Assembly: GCF_916618755.1 (NCBI RefSeq)
Contig: NZ_CAKAKB010000003.1
Span: 1,116,001 to 1,180,000 of the forward strand
DNA length: 64,000 nt
Direction of reading: 5' to 3'
Source: Actinotalea sp. Marseille-Q4924
GTDB lineage: Bacteria > Actinomycetota > Actinomycetes > Actinomycetales > Cellulomonadaceae
Position numbers and translations under genes: made by a program. This document shows, one piece after another, positions 49,331 to 57,413 of the stretch (position 1 is its first letter; each line of letters begins with the position of its first letter). The notes under the pieces were generated by a model. The model worked only from the letters and a program-made list of their open reading frames with translations. It ran no database searches and was not told the origin of the DNA.

Positions 49331-51151
49331 ATGGACGACGACGCCCCGGCCCCCGACGCTGCTGTCCTCGAGGCCCGGCTGGCCGCGGCGCAGGCGCGCG
49401 CGGAGGCCGCGGAGGCGCGCGCGGCCGCCGCCGAGGCCGCAGCCGAGGCGGCCGAGGCGCAGGCCGCCGCGCTGGAGGCGCGGACGGACCGGCCCACGGC
49501 GGCCGCGGAGGCGTCGGCACCGGGCGTGAGCGCGCCCGAGGCGACCCCAGCCGCACCCTCCGGCGCGGCCCCGGCGCTGAGCGGCCTGGCGGAGGAGGTC
49601 CGCGCGGGCTACTCCAGCGAAGGACCCGTCCTGGCGCTGGGTGCCCTCGTCGAGGACGGGAGCGCGGTGCCCGGGGCGCCCGTCGGGCTCCCCCTGGCGA
49701 CGATGAACCGGCACGGCCTCGTCGCCGGCGCGACGGGCACGGGCAAGACGAGGACGCTCCAGCTCATGGCGGAGGGGCTGTCCGCCGCCGGCGTACCGAC
49801 CTTCCTCGCGGACATCAAGGGTGACCTGTCCGGCATGGCCACGCCGGGCGCGCCGTCGGACCGCCTCCTGGGGCGGGCGGCCGAGGTGGGTCAGGCCTGG
49901 CAGCCGACGGCGTTCCCCGTCCAGCTCCTCACGCTCGGTGGCCTCGGGACCGGGACCCCGGTGCGCACCACCGTGACGGACTTCGGCCCGCTGCTGCTCG
50001 CCCGGGTGCTCGGCCTCAACGCGACCCAGGAGTCCAGCCTGCAGCTGGTGTTCCACTGGGCCGACGCACAGGGCCTGGCGCTCCTGGACCTGGCGGACCT
50101 GCGCTCGACGATCGCGTTCCTCGTCTCCGACGAGGGCAAGCCCGAGCTGCGCGCCATCGGGGGCATCTCCACGGCGACCGCCGGCGTGATCCTGCGGGAG
50201 GTGGCCGGCCTCCAGGCCCAGGGCGCCGACACCTTCTTCGGCGAGCCGGCGTTCCAGACCGCGGACCTGCTCGGCACGACGGCCGACGGGCGCGGCGTCG
50301 TCACCGCCCTGCAGCTGCCCGCGGTGCAGGACCGGCCGGCCCTGTTCTCGACGTTCCTCATGTGGCTGCTCGCGGACCTGTTCGAGGAGCTGCCGGAGGT
50401 GGGCGACGTCGAGCGGCCGCGGCTGGTGTTCTTCTTCGACGAGGCGCACCTGCTCTTCACCGGCGCGTCGCGGGAGCTGCTCGCCAGCATCACGCACACC
50501 GTGCGGCTCATCCGCTCCAAGGGCGTGGGCGTGTGGTTCGTCACCCAGACCCCCAAGGACGTGCCCGACGACGTCCTCGCCCAGCTGGGCGGGCGGGTCC
50601 AGCACGCGCTGCGCGCCCACACGCCCGACGACGCCGCCGCGCTGCGGGCGACGGTCCGGACGTACCCACGGTCGGCGTACGACCTCGAGGAGCTGCTCAC
50701 GACGCTCTCCACGGGCGAGGCCGTCGTCACCGTCCTGTCCGAGAAGGGCGCACCGACCCCCGTCGCCTGGACGCGCCTGCGGGCGCCGCAGTCCGCCATG
50801 GACCCGTCCGCGCCGGACGTTCTCGCCGCGCTCGTCGCCGCGTCGCCGCTGCACGCGCGGTACGCGACCCCGGTCGACCGGGAGTCCGCCCACGAGCTCC
50901 TCGTCGCCCGGGCGGAGGCGACCGCGGAGCAGGCCCGACGGGCGGCGGAGGACGAGACCCGCCGTCAGGAGCTCGAGGAGATCGAGAAGGACCTGAGGCG
51001 GCCGGCGCCCCGTGGTGGCACGTCGAGGAGCGGGACCACCCGCGCCCGGTCCCGCGGGTCGGACCCGCTCGACGCCTTCCTGCGGTCGGTCGGCACGACG
51101 CTGGGCCGCGAGATCACGCGCACGGTGCTGGGCACGCGGCGGCGCCGCTGA
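49331..51151 (+). CDS. HerA-like ATPase (DUF853, helicase HerA C-terminal family)
   Basis: A 606-residue protein. Residues about 10-60 are an Ala/Glu-rich coiled coil (LAAAQARAEAAEARAAAAEA). The ATPase core has Walker A GATGTGKTRTLQ (around residue 135), Walker B RLVFFFDEAHLLF (around 375) and FVTQTPKDVPDDVLAQLGGRVQ. C-terminal charged helix. The family is related to HerA/FtsK-type DNA translocases; its role in actinobacteria is unclear. TACGCT lies exactly 6 nt before the ATG (49331), a leaderless signature. Confidence 0.88.
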   Translation: MDDDAPAPDAAVLEARLAAAQARAEAAEARAAAAEAAAEAAEAQAAALEARTDRPTAAAEASAPGVSAPEATPAAPSGAAPALSGLAEEVRAGYSSEGPVLALGALVEDGSAVPGAPVGLPLATMNRHGLVAGATGTGKTRTLQLMAEGLSAAGVPTFLADIKGDLSGMATPGAPSDRLLGRAAEVGQAWQPTAFPVQLLTLGGLGTGTPVRTTVTDFGPLLLARVLGLNATQESSLQLVFHWADAQGLALLDLADLRSTIAFLVSDEGKPELRAIGGISTATAGVILREVAGLQAQGADTFFGEPAFQTADLLGTTADGRGVVTALQLPAVQDRPALFSTFLMWLLADLFEELPEVGDVERPRLVFFFDEAHLLFTGASRELLASITHTVRLIRSKGVGVWFVTQTPKDVPDDVLAQLGGRVQHALRAHTPDDAAALRATVRTYPRSAYDLEELLTTLSTGEAVVTVLSEKGAPTPVAWTRLRAPQSAMDPSAPDVLAALVAASPLHARYATPVDRESAHELLVARAEATAEQARRAAEDETRRQELEEIEKDLRRPAPRGGTSRSGTTRARSRGSDPLDAFLRSVGTTLGREITRTVLGTRRRR

Positions 51152-51163
51152 CGTCCCACGCGC

Positions 51164-51200
51164 GACGACGCCCGGCCCCACGAGGGGACCGGGCGTCGTC
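51164..51200. terminator. Bidirectional terminator
   Basis: GACGACGCCCGG (51164-51175) pairs with CCGGGCGTCGTC (51189-51200), a 12-bp stem between the convergent HerA-like and desaturase genes. Confidence 0.82.
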
Positions 51201-51209
51201 GTCGTCGGA

Positions 51210-52337
51210 TCAGCGGGCCGAGCGGTACTCCTGGGTCAGCGGGCACTGGAACGGGTCGCGGGCGGCGAGCCCCACCCGGTTGAGGTAGCGCACGACGATC
51301 CCGTAGGACTGCAGGAGTGACGTCTCCGTGTACTGGATGCCCCGGCTCGCGCAGAACTCCCGGACCAGCGGCTGGACACGACGCAGGTGGGGACGCGCCA
51401 TGCTCGGGAAGAGGTGGTGCTCGACCTGGTAGTTGAGGCCGCCCATGAACCAGTCCGTGAGGCGCCCGCCGCGGATGTTGCGGCTCATGAGCACCTGCCG
51501 GCGCAGGAAGTCGATGCGGGCGTTCTTCGGGACGATCGGCATGCCCTTGTGGTTGGGGGCGAACACCGCTCCCATGTAGAGGCCGAACAGAGCGAGCTGC
51601 ACGCCGAGGAAGGCGAACGCCATCCCGACCGGCAGGACCCAGAACACGAGGGCGAGGTAGCCGCCGAGGCGGAGCGTCACGAAGGCCATCTCCACCGGGC
51701 GGCGCTTGACCTCTCCGCGGCCGAAGATCGTCCTGACGCCGGAGATGTGCAGGTTGAGGCCCTCGAGCAGCAGCAGGGGGAAGAAGAACCAGCCCTGACG
51801 CTGGGCGAACCAGCCGACGAGGCCGGTGCGCACCTTGGGCACGTCCTCGGTCGTGAACACGAGGACCCCGGTCTCGATGTCGGGGTCCGCGGCCACCTGG
51901 TTGGGCTTGGCGTGGTGCCGGCTGTGCTTGTGCTGCCACCACCCGTAGCTCATGCCCGCGTAGAGGTTGGCGATGACGAGGCTGGCCCAGTCGTTCCACC
52001 GCCCGGAGGCGAAGATCTGCCGGTGCGCCGCGTCGTGGCCCAGGAACATCACCTGGCCGAGGACGAGCGCGAGGGCGGCGGCGACGAGCAGCTGCCACCA
52101 CGACTGCCCGATGAGGACGAAGGTGACGCCCAGTCCGACGAGCAGCAGGGTGAGGACGACGAAGCGGGTCCAGTAGTACCCGTGCCGGCGGCGCATGAGG
52201 CCCGCCTCCTGGACGGTCCGGGCGAGCTCCGTGAAGTCGCCGGTCTGACGCGACCGTGCCGACTTCTCCCGCGGCGCCCGCTCCGGGGCGTCCTGCGTGG
52301 TGGGGGCCTCGGTGCCCGCCGCGATGGTCGTGTCCAT
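51210..52337 (-). CDS. Fatty-acid desaturase (acyl-CoA/linoleoyl-CoA desaturase type)
   Basis: A 375-residue membrane di-iron enzyme. His boxes: GHDAAH, HSRHH and QVEHHLFPS, plus hydrophobic hairpins between them. It introduces a double bond into acyl chains, adjusting membrane fluidity. I chose ATG 52337 because GGAG precedes it at 7 nt; a TTG at 52376 would add 13 residues without support. Confidence 0.9.
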   Translation of the reverse strand: MDTTIAAGTEAPTTQDAPERAPREKSARSRQTGDFTELARTVQEAGLMRRRHGYYWTRFVVLTLLLVGLGVTFVLIGQSWWQLLVAAALALVLGQVMFLGHDAAHRQIFASGRWNDWASLVIANLYAGMSYGWWQHKHSRHHAKPNQVAADPDIETGVLVFTTEDVPKVRTGLVGWFAQRQGWFFFPLLLLEGLNLHISGVRTIFGRGEVKRRPVEMAFVTLRLGGYLALVFWVLPVGMAFAFLGVQLALFGLYMGAVFAPNHKGMPIVPKNARIDFLRRQVLMSRNIRGGRLTDWFMGGLNYQVEHHLFPSMARPHLRRVQPLVREFCASRGIQYTETSLLQSYGIVVRYLNRVGLAARDPFQCPLTQEYRSAR

Positions 52338-52456
52338 CCAGTACTCCGCATCCGTCGTGGGTGGTCGCCGTCGCAACGACGGTCCAACCTACGGGAGCGT
52401 AACCCGGGAACGTCCATGACGCCGGTCGAGGTCCACGGCGCGTCCTGCACGTCCCC

Positions 52457-53095
52457 TCAGCCGCGCGTGGCCGGCCGCACCCACACGGCCTCCCGGACGC
52501 GGTCGCTCACGCGGTGCCCCTCCCTGAGCACGACCCCGGGGCGGACGCCGTCGGCGGCGCACTCCCGGAGCACTCGCGGGTCCGCGTCGGACACCCGGAC
52601 GACGACGGCCCGCGCTCCCGCCGGCAGGTCGGCGAGCCGCACGGCGGGTGGGCGGCGGACAGAGCCGTCGGCGGCCGGGATCGGGTCGCCGTGCGGGTCG
52701 TGGGCCGGCCGGCCGAGTGCCTCGTCGACACGGTCCACGAACCGGTCGGACACGGCGTGCTCGAGCACCTCGGCCTCGGCGTGGACCTCGTCCCAGCCGT
52801 ACCCCAGGTGCTCGACGAGCCACGTCTCCAGCAGGCGGTGCCGCCGCACGACCTGCACCGCGACGGCGCGTCCGGCGGGCGTGAGGCTCACGCCCCGGTA
52901 GGGCTCGTGGTCCAGGAGCCCCCGACGCGCGAGGAGCCGCACGGTCTCGGAGACGGTCGGGGCACCGACGCCCAGCCGATGTGCGAGCCACGTCGTCGAG
53001 ACCGGGGCCGGGTCCCACTCCTGGGCGTTCCAGACCGCCTTGAGGTAGTCCTCGTGCGTCGCGGACACGCCGCGCCCGACCGCCGGGTCCCTCAC
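52457..53095 (-). CDS. mntR: Manganese-dependent DtxR-family regulator MntR
   Basis: A 212-residue DtxR-type repressor. Winged helix (EDYLKAVWNAQEW, LAHRLGVGAPTVSETVRLLARRGLL), dimerisation domain with metal ligands (RRHRLLETWLVEHLGYGWDEVHAEAEVLEHAVSDRF), and C-terminal FeoA-like domain. It is last in mntC-mntA-mntB-mntR with 4-nt overlap, so it autoregulates. Assignment to manganese comes from the operon. Confidence 0.88.
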   Translation of the reverse strand: MRDPAVGRGVSATHEDYLKAVWNAQEWDPAPVSTTWLAHRLGVGAPTVSETVRLLARRGLLDHEPYRGVSLTPAGRAVAVQVVRRHRLLETWLVEHLGYGWDEVHAEAEVLEHAVSDRFVDRVDEALGRPAHDPHGDPIPAADGSVRRPPAVRLADLPAGARAVVVRVSDADPRVLRECAADGVRPGVVLREGHRVSDRVREAVWVRPATRG

Positions 53096-54105
53096 CACGG
53101 CACACCGTCCGCGCGTCGCGCACCCTCCGCGCCCGGAGCAGCCGGGGCAGCCCGAGCGGCCCGAGCGGCCGGGGCAGCCGGGGCGCGCCGTCGCCGGCCG
53201 AGACCCGCGGCGCGACGGTCCCGGCGCCGGGCGACCAGCCACGCGACGGCGAACGCCGCGCCCTGGCAGACGACCACGAGGCCGGCGCTGCCGACGTCGA
53301 GGACGTAGCTCCCCCACGTGCCGGCGACCGCCGCGACGACCGCGACCGCAGGGGCGACGACGAGCATGCGCTGGATGCGGTCGGTGAGGAGGAACGCCGT
53401 CGCGCCCGGGGTGATGAGCATCGCCACGGCGAGCACGACGCCGACCGCCTGGAGCGCGACGACGACGGTGACCGCCAGCAGTCCCAGGAGCAGTGCCCCG
53501 ATCCGCCGTACGGGCAGGCCGATGACGTGCCCGTGCACGCGGTCGAAGGCGTACAGGGTGATGTCCCGACGCAGCAGCACCAGCACCGCGAAGGCGATCG
53601 CAGCGAGCACGAGGACCTGCACCACGTCGGCGTCGGAGACGCCCAGGACGTTGCCGAAGAGCACGTGCGACAGGTCGACCTGGCTCGGCGTCGTGGAGAC
53701 GAGCACGATGCCGACGGCGAACACGGTCGTGAAGACGACACCGATCGCGGTGTCCTCCTTCAGCCGGGTGGTCTCGCGCACCGCGCCGATGAGCGCCACC
53801 GCACCGACCCCGAAGAGGAAGGCGCCGATCGCGAAGGGCGCCCCGACGAGGTAGGACAGCACGACGCCGGGGAGGACGGCGTGGGCGACGGCGTCGCCCA
53901 TGAGCGACCACCCGATGAGGACGAGCCAGCAGCTCAGCAGCGCGCAGACGACGCTCGCGACGACGGTGACCAGCAGCGCACGCTGCATGAACTGGAACTG
54001 CCACGGCTCGGCCAGCACGTCCCACACGGACGCGGGAACGGCCGCGGAGGCGCCGGAGGACGCGGCGAGGACCGCGTCGGCCACCGGGCGCAGGACGGCC
54101 GTCAC
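53092..54105 (-). CDS. mntB: Manganese ABC transporter permease
   Basis: A 337-residue permease of the metal ABC family with about eight spans. MQRALLVTVVASVVCALLSCW and GWSLMGDAVAHAVLPGVVLSY are typical. The tail after residue about 290 is Ala/Arg-rich. Overlaps mntA and mntR by 4 nt (GTGA each). Confidence 0.9.
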   Translation of the reverse strand: MTAVLRPVADAVLAASSGASAAVPASVWDVLAEPWQFQFMQRALLVTVVASVVCALLSCWLVLIGWSLMGDAVAHAVLPGVVLSYLVGAPFAIGAFLFGVGAVALIGAVRETTRLKEDTAIGVVFTTVFAVGIVLVSTTPSQVDLSHVLFGNVLGVSDADVVQVLVLAAIAFAVLVLLRRDITLYAFDRVHGHVIGLPVRRIGALLLGLLAVTVVVALQAVGVVLAVAMLITPGATAFLLTDRIQRMLVVAPAVAVVAAVAGTWGSYVLDVGSAGLVVVCQGAAFAVAWLVARRRDRRAAGLGRRRRAPAAPAARAARAAPAAPGAEGARRADGVPW

Positions 54106-54905
54106 GGTGCGCCTCCCGTCGCCGGCACGTCCAGGCCGAAGGTCCGCGCCAGGTTCTCCGGCGTGAGCACCTGCGCCGTCGGCCCCGACGCCAGGACGCG
54201 GCGGTGCAGCAGCACCGAGCGCGAGCAGAGCTGAGGCAGCGACGCGAGGTCGTGGGTCGAGACGAGCACGCTGCCCCCGGCGGCCACGAACTCGCGGAGC
54301 ACGCCCTCGACCGAGGCCTGCGAGGTGACGTCGAGCCCGGTGAAGGGCTCGTCGAGGAGCAGCACCGCCGCGTCCTGCGCGAGCGCCCGCGCCAGCAGCA
54401 CCCGCTGCCGCTGGCCGCCCGAGAGGCGGCCGATCCTGCGGCCCGCCAGGTCCGCGAGCCCGACGCGGTCGAGGGCGGCCGCCACGGCGCGGTCGTCGCC
54501 GGCGCGGGGCGCGCGGGTGGGGCCCATCCGGTGGTAGCGGCCCATGAGCACGACGTCGCGGACGCTCACCGGGAAGTCACGGTCGATCTCGTCCTGCTGG
54601 GGCACGTACCCGATCAGCCCCTCGGCGCGCGCCCGGTCCACGCCTCGCCCGAGCACGCGGACCTCCCCCGCCGCGGCCCGCTGCAGCCCGACGACGGTGC
54701 GGAAGAGCGTGGACTTGCCGGAGCCGTTCATGCCGACGAGGCCGCAGGCCTCCCCCACGCCCACCTCGAGGTGCACGTCCTCCAGCGCCACGACCTCCCG
54801 GTACCGCACGGTCACACCCGCGACCTGCAGGGCGGCGACACCGACCGGCGTGCGGTCGCCGGAGGGGCCCGGTCGCAGCGCACGGCGCAGCACGCCGGGC
54901 CTCAC
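54102..54905 (-). CDS. mntA: Manganese ABC transporter ATPase
   Basis: A 267-residue ATP-binding subunit. Walker A VGMNGSGKSTLF, Q-loop YVPQQDEIDRDFPVSVRDVVLMGRY (typical of Mn/Zn importers), signature LSGGQRQRV, Walker B VLLLDEPFTGLD, switch His in VSTHDLA. The start GTG (54905) overlaps the mntC stop by 4 nt. Confidence 0.92.
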   Translation of the reverse strand: MRPGVLRRALRPGPSGDRTPVGVAALQVAGVTVRYREVVALEDVHLEVGVGEACGLVGMNGSGKSTLFRTVVGLQRAAAGEVRVLGRGVDRARAEGLIGYVPQQDEIDRDFPVSVRDVVLMGRYHRMGPTRAPRAGDDRAVAAALDRVGLADLAGRRIGRLSGGQRQRVLLARALAQDAAVLLLDEPFTGLDVTSQASVEGVLREFVAAGGSVLVSTHDLASLPQLCSRSVLLHRRVLASGPTAQVLTPENLARTFGLDVPATGGAP

Positions 54906-55834
54906 GCCGCCGGTCCCGTCAGTCCGGCGACGATCACGTCGACGTCGTGCCGCAGCAGGTCCAGGTAGGTCGGCGCGGGGCCGTCGGGACCGGTGAGGGA
55001 GTCGACGTACAGCGTCCCGCCGAACCGCGCGCCGGTCTCCGCCGCGACCTGCCGCTGGGCGGTGGGCGCGACGGTGGACTCGCAGAACACCGCCGGCACG
55101 CCGCGGTCGCGGACCGTCAGGACGACGCCCGCGACCTGGCGCGGGGTCCCCTGCCGCTCGGCGTTCACCGGCCACAGGTAGGCCTCCTCCAGGCCTGCGT
55201 CCCGCGCCAGGTAGGAGAACGCCCCCTCGCACGTCACGAGCACACGCCGGTCCCGGGGCAGCTCCCGCAGCCGGCCGACCAGCTCGGCGTGGAGCGCGTC
55301 CAGCCGCGCCGCGTACGACTCCGCGCGGTCCGCGTAGTCGGCCGCCCGCGGTGGGTCGAGCACCGCGAGCTCCTCGGCGATCCGCCGGACGTAGTGCCCG
55401 CCCACCCGCGGCGACATCCAGGCGTGCGGGTTGACCGCCTCGCTGCCGGAGATGGGCACGGGCTCGATGCCGTCGGTGAGGACCACCGTGGGCAGGCCGA
55501 GCGGGTCGACGAGCCGCTCCACCCAGTCCTCCAGGCCCAGGCCGTTCACGAGGAGGAGGTCGGCGCCGACGGCGCGGCGCAGGTCGTCCGGCGTGGGTTC
55601 GTAGCCGTGGATCTCCGACCCCGGCTTCGTCACGGAGGTCACGACCACGTCGTCCCCGCCGACGACGCGGGCCATGTCCGCCAGCACGGTGAAGGTCGCG
55701 ACGACCCGTGGGCGGGCGTCGTCGGTGCCCGGCAGCGCGGCCGTCGTCGTCACGTCGGGCGCGCAGCCCGCGAGCGCCGGCAGGGCGACCGCCAGCGCGA
55801 GGGTCGCGCGTCTCGTCCGACGAGGTTTCGGCAC
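54902..55834 (-). CDS. mntC: Manganese-binding lipoprotein
   Basis: A 310-residue cluster A-I binding protein. Lipobox ALAGC (Cys around residue 24). Metal ligands fit the Mn type: His in GSEIHGYEPTPDD, His in VNPHAWMSP, Glu in CEGAFSYL, Asp in YVDSLTGPDG. It lacks the His-rich loop of ZnuA. The start GTG (55834) lies inside a palindrome, so the operator covers the initiation site. Confidence 0.9.
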   Translation of the reverse strand: MPKPRRTRRATLALAVALPALAGCAPDVTTTAALPGTDDARPRVVATFTVLADMARVVGGDDVVVTSVTKPGSEIHGYEPTPDDLRRAVGADLLLVNGLGLEDWVERLVDPLGLPTVVLTDGIEPVPISGSEAVNPHAWMSPRVGGHYVRRIAEELAVLDPPRAADYADRAESYAARLDALHAELVGRLRELPRDRRVLVTCEGAFSYLARDAGLEEAYLWPVNAERQGTPRQVAGVVLTVRDRGVPAVFCESTVAPTAQRQVAAETGARFGGTLYVDSLTGPDGPAPTYLDLLRHDVDVIVAGLTGPAA

Positions 55835-55841
55835 ACCGAAA
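55826..55841. promoter_or_regulatory. Candidate MntR operator over the mntC start
   Basis: TTTCGGCACACCGAAA: 6-bp arms, 4-bp centre. The mntC start codon (55834-55832) is in its centre. DtxR-family proteins bind such short palindromes, and mntR is in the operon. Binding is inferred. Confidence 0.65.
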
Positions 55842-55931
55842 TCTCATCATGCGCGTCGGCCGCGCGCCAGGCCCGGGAGCTCCTGCCGCAGTGGCTCGGG
55901 ACCCGCCGCAGGGACCGCGGGCCGGACGGCC

Positions 55932-56669
55932 TCAGCGCGTGAGGCGCAGGAGCACCTCGACGGTGCCCTGCGGCTCCACCGTCACGAAGCCGAGCTCGGG
56001 CGGCGTCAGCCCGTGGTCGGCCAGCACCACCGGGACGGTCCCCGCGACCTCCACCGTCCCGCCCGCGCGCTGCGCGACGAGGGAGGCGGTGACCGGACGC
56101 TCCACACCGTGCAGCACCAGGACGGCGGGGACCTCGAGCGGCACGCCCTCCTCGGCCTCGGCGAGGGCGGTCACGTCGACGGGTGCGGTGAGCCGGAGCA
56201 CCGCCTGGGGGTAGGTGCTGGTGTCCAGGGCGCGGCGGAAGTACGCGTCCCGGGCCGACTCGTCGGTCGTCATGGCGGCGACGTCGACGACGACCTCGGC
56301 CGCGGTCAGGACACCCCCGTCCACCGTGAAGGACCCGGAGACCTGGGCGGTGCGCCCGACGACCGTCACCGGCTGGCCGGACAGCACCTCCTGGAGGCGG
56401 TAGCCCGCCTCGGACGTCTCGTCCAGCCGCCACGTCCCTTCCAGGTCCAGCGGCCCGGGGGCCACGGTGACCGCCTCGGGCTGCGCCTGCTCCGGCAGGG
56501 CGAGCGGCGGCGGGGCGTCCGGGGCGAACAGGCGCGCGTACACCCAGGGCCCGCCCGCGAGCAGCCCGACGACGAGGAGCACCGCGCCCAGCGTCACGAG
56601 CACCCGCCGCCGGACGACGTGCTCCGGCGGGGCCTGCGCCGGTGGCGCGTCCTGCACGGTGCCCGTCAC
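55932..56669 (-). CDS. YceI-domain membrane-anchored protein
   Basis: A 245-residue protein with one N-terminal helix (around residues 20-42) and an extracytoplasmic YceI lipocalin-like barrel: LEGTWRLDETSEAGYRLQEVL, VDVAAMTTDESARDAYFRRALDTSTYPQAVL. YceI proteins bind isoprenoid or lipid ligands. The start GTG overlaps the copC stop by 4 nt. Confidence 0.85.
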   Translation of the reverse strand: MTGTVQDAPPAQAPPEHVVRRRVLVTLGAVLLVVGLLAGGPWVYARLFAPDAPPPLALPEQAQPEAVTVAPGPLDLEGTWRLDETSEAGYRLQEVLSGQPVTVVGRTAQVSGSFTVDGGVLTAAEVVVDVAAMTTDESARDAYFRRALDTSTYPQAVLRLTAPVDVTALAEAEEGVPLEVPAVLVLHGVERPVTASLVAQRAGGTVEVAGTVPVVLADHGLTPPELGFVTVEPQGTVEVLLRLTR

Positions 56670-57295
56670 GGGGCCACCTCGTCCCGCCTCGAGCGGCGCA
56701 CCGCCACGGCGAGCGCGGCCCCGAGCGCCACCACCCCGGCCACGGCGACCACCGGGCCGCGCCACGCCGTCCCCTCGCCGCCCGTCGCCTCCGCGGGGAC
56801 CGCAGCGGCCTCCTCGGCCGCCGGCGGGTCGTCGTCAGTGCCCTGCGCCCCCGGCTCCTCGGTCGGCGCGGCCGGGGCGACCGGTTCGTCGCCCCCCGCT
56901 CCCCCGGTGACCTCGAACGCGAACGCCCCCTCGATGGGGTGGCCGTCGGCCGAGACCGACCGCCACTGGACCGCGTAGGCGCCGGCGGGCAAGGGCTGCA
57001 GCGTCTGCGTCACGGTCGGGCCGGACACGGTCGGCGTGCCGTCCGTGCGGTCCGTGCCCGCGGCGTCGCGCACGACGACCGCCGCGCCCACCGGCAGCTG
57101 GTCGGAGCTGAACGTGAGGACCACCGCAGCCGGACCTGCGTCCAGGACCGCCCCGTCGGCCGGGTCGCTGCTGAGGAGCCGGTCATGAGCGGCGGCCGGG
57201 GCCGCGGCCAGCAGGCTCCAGACCGTCAGCAGGACCGCCGTCACGAGGCCCGCGGCGGCGGGGCGGACCGGTGCGGACAGGGGGTGGTCGGGCAC
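56666..57295 (-). CDS. CopC-domain copper resistance protein
   Basis: A 209-residue protein. Signal peptide ending AAAPAAAHD, so the mature protein begins with the copper-binding His (AHDRLLSSDP). SVSADGHPIEGAFAFEV is the second CopC hallmark with His. A Pro/Glu-rich linker and a C-terminal membrane helix follow. It binds copper outside the membrane. The start GTG (57295) follows GAGAGGA. Coupled to a YceI gene. Confidence 0.88.
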   Translation of the reverse strand: MPDHPLSAPVRPAAAGLVTAVLLTVWSLLAAAPAAAHDRLLSSDPADGAVLDAGPAAVVLTFSSDQLPVGAAVVVRDAAGTDRTDGTPTVSGPTVTQTLQPLPAGAYAVQWRSVSADGHPIEGAFAFEVTGGAGGDEPVAPAAPTEEPGAQGTDDDPPAAEEAAAVPAEATGGEGTAWRGPVVAVAGVVALGAALAVAVRRSRRDEVAP

Positions 57296-57413
57296 GTCGG
57301 TCCTCTCGGGGGCAGGGGTCGTCGTGGCGTGGGTCGCTGGGGGCGCCCCTACGCTAGCCACCGATCCTGGGAGCCGGCCGGACCGGCACCCTGGCTCAGC
57401 GCGGCACCCTGGC

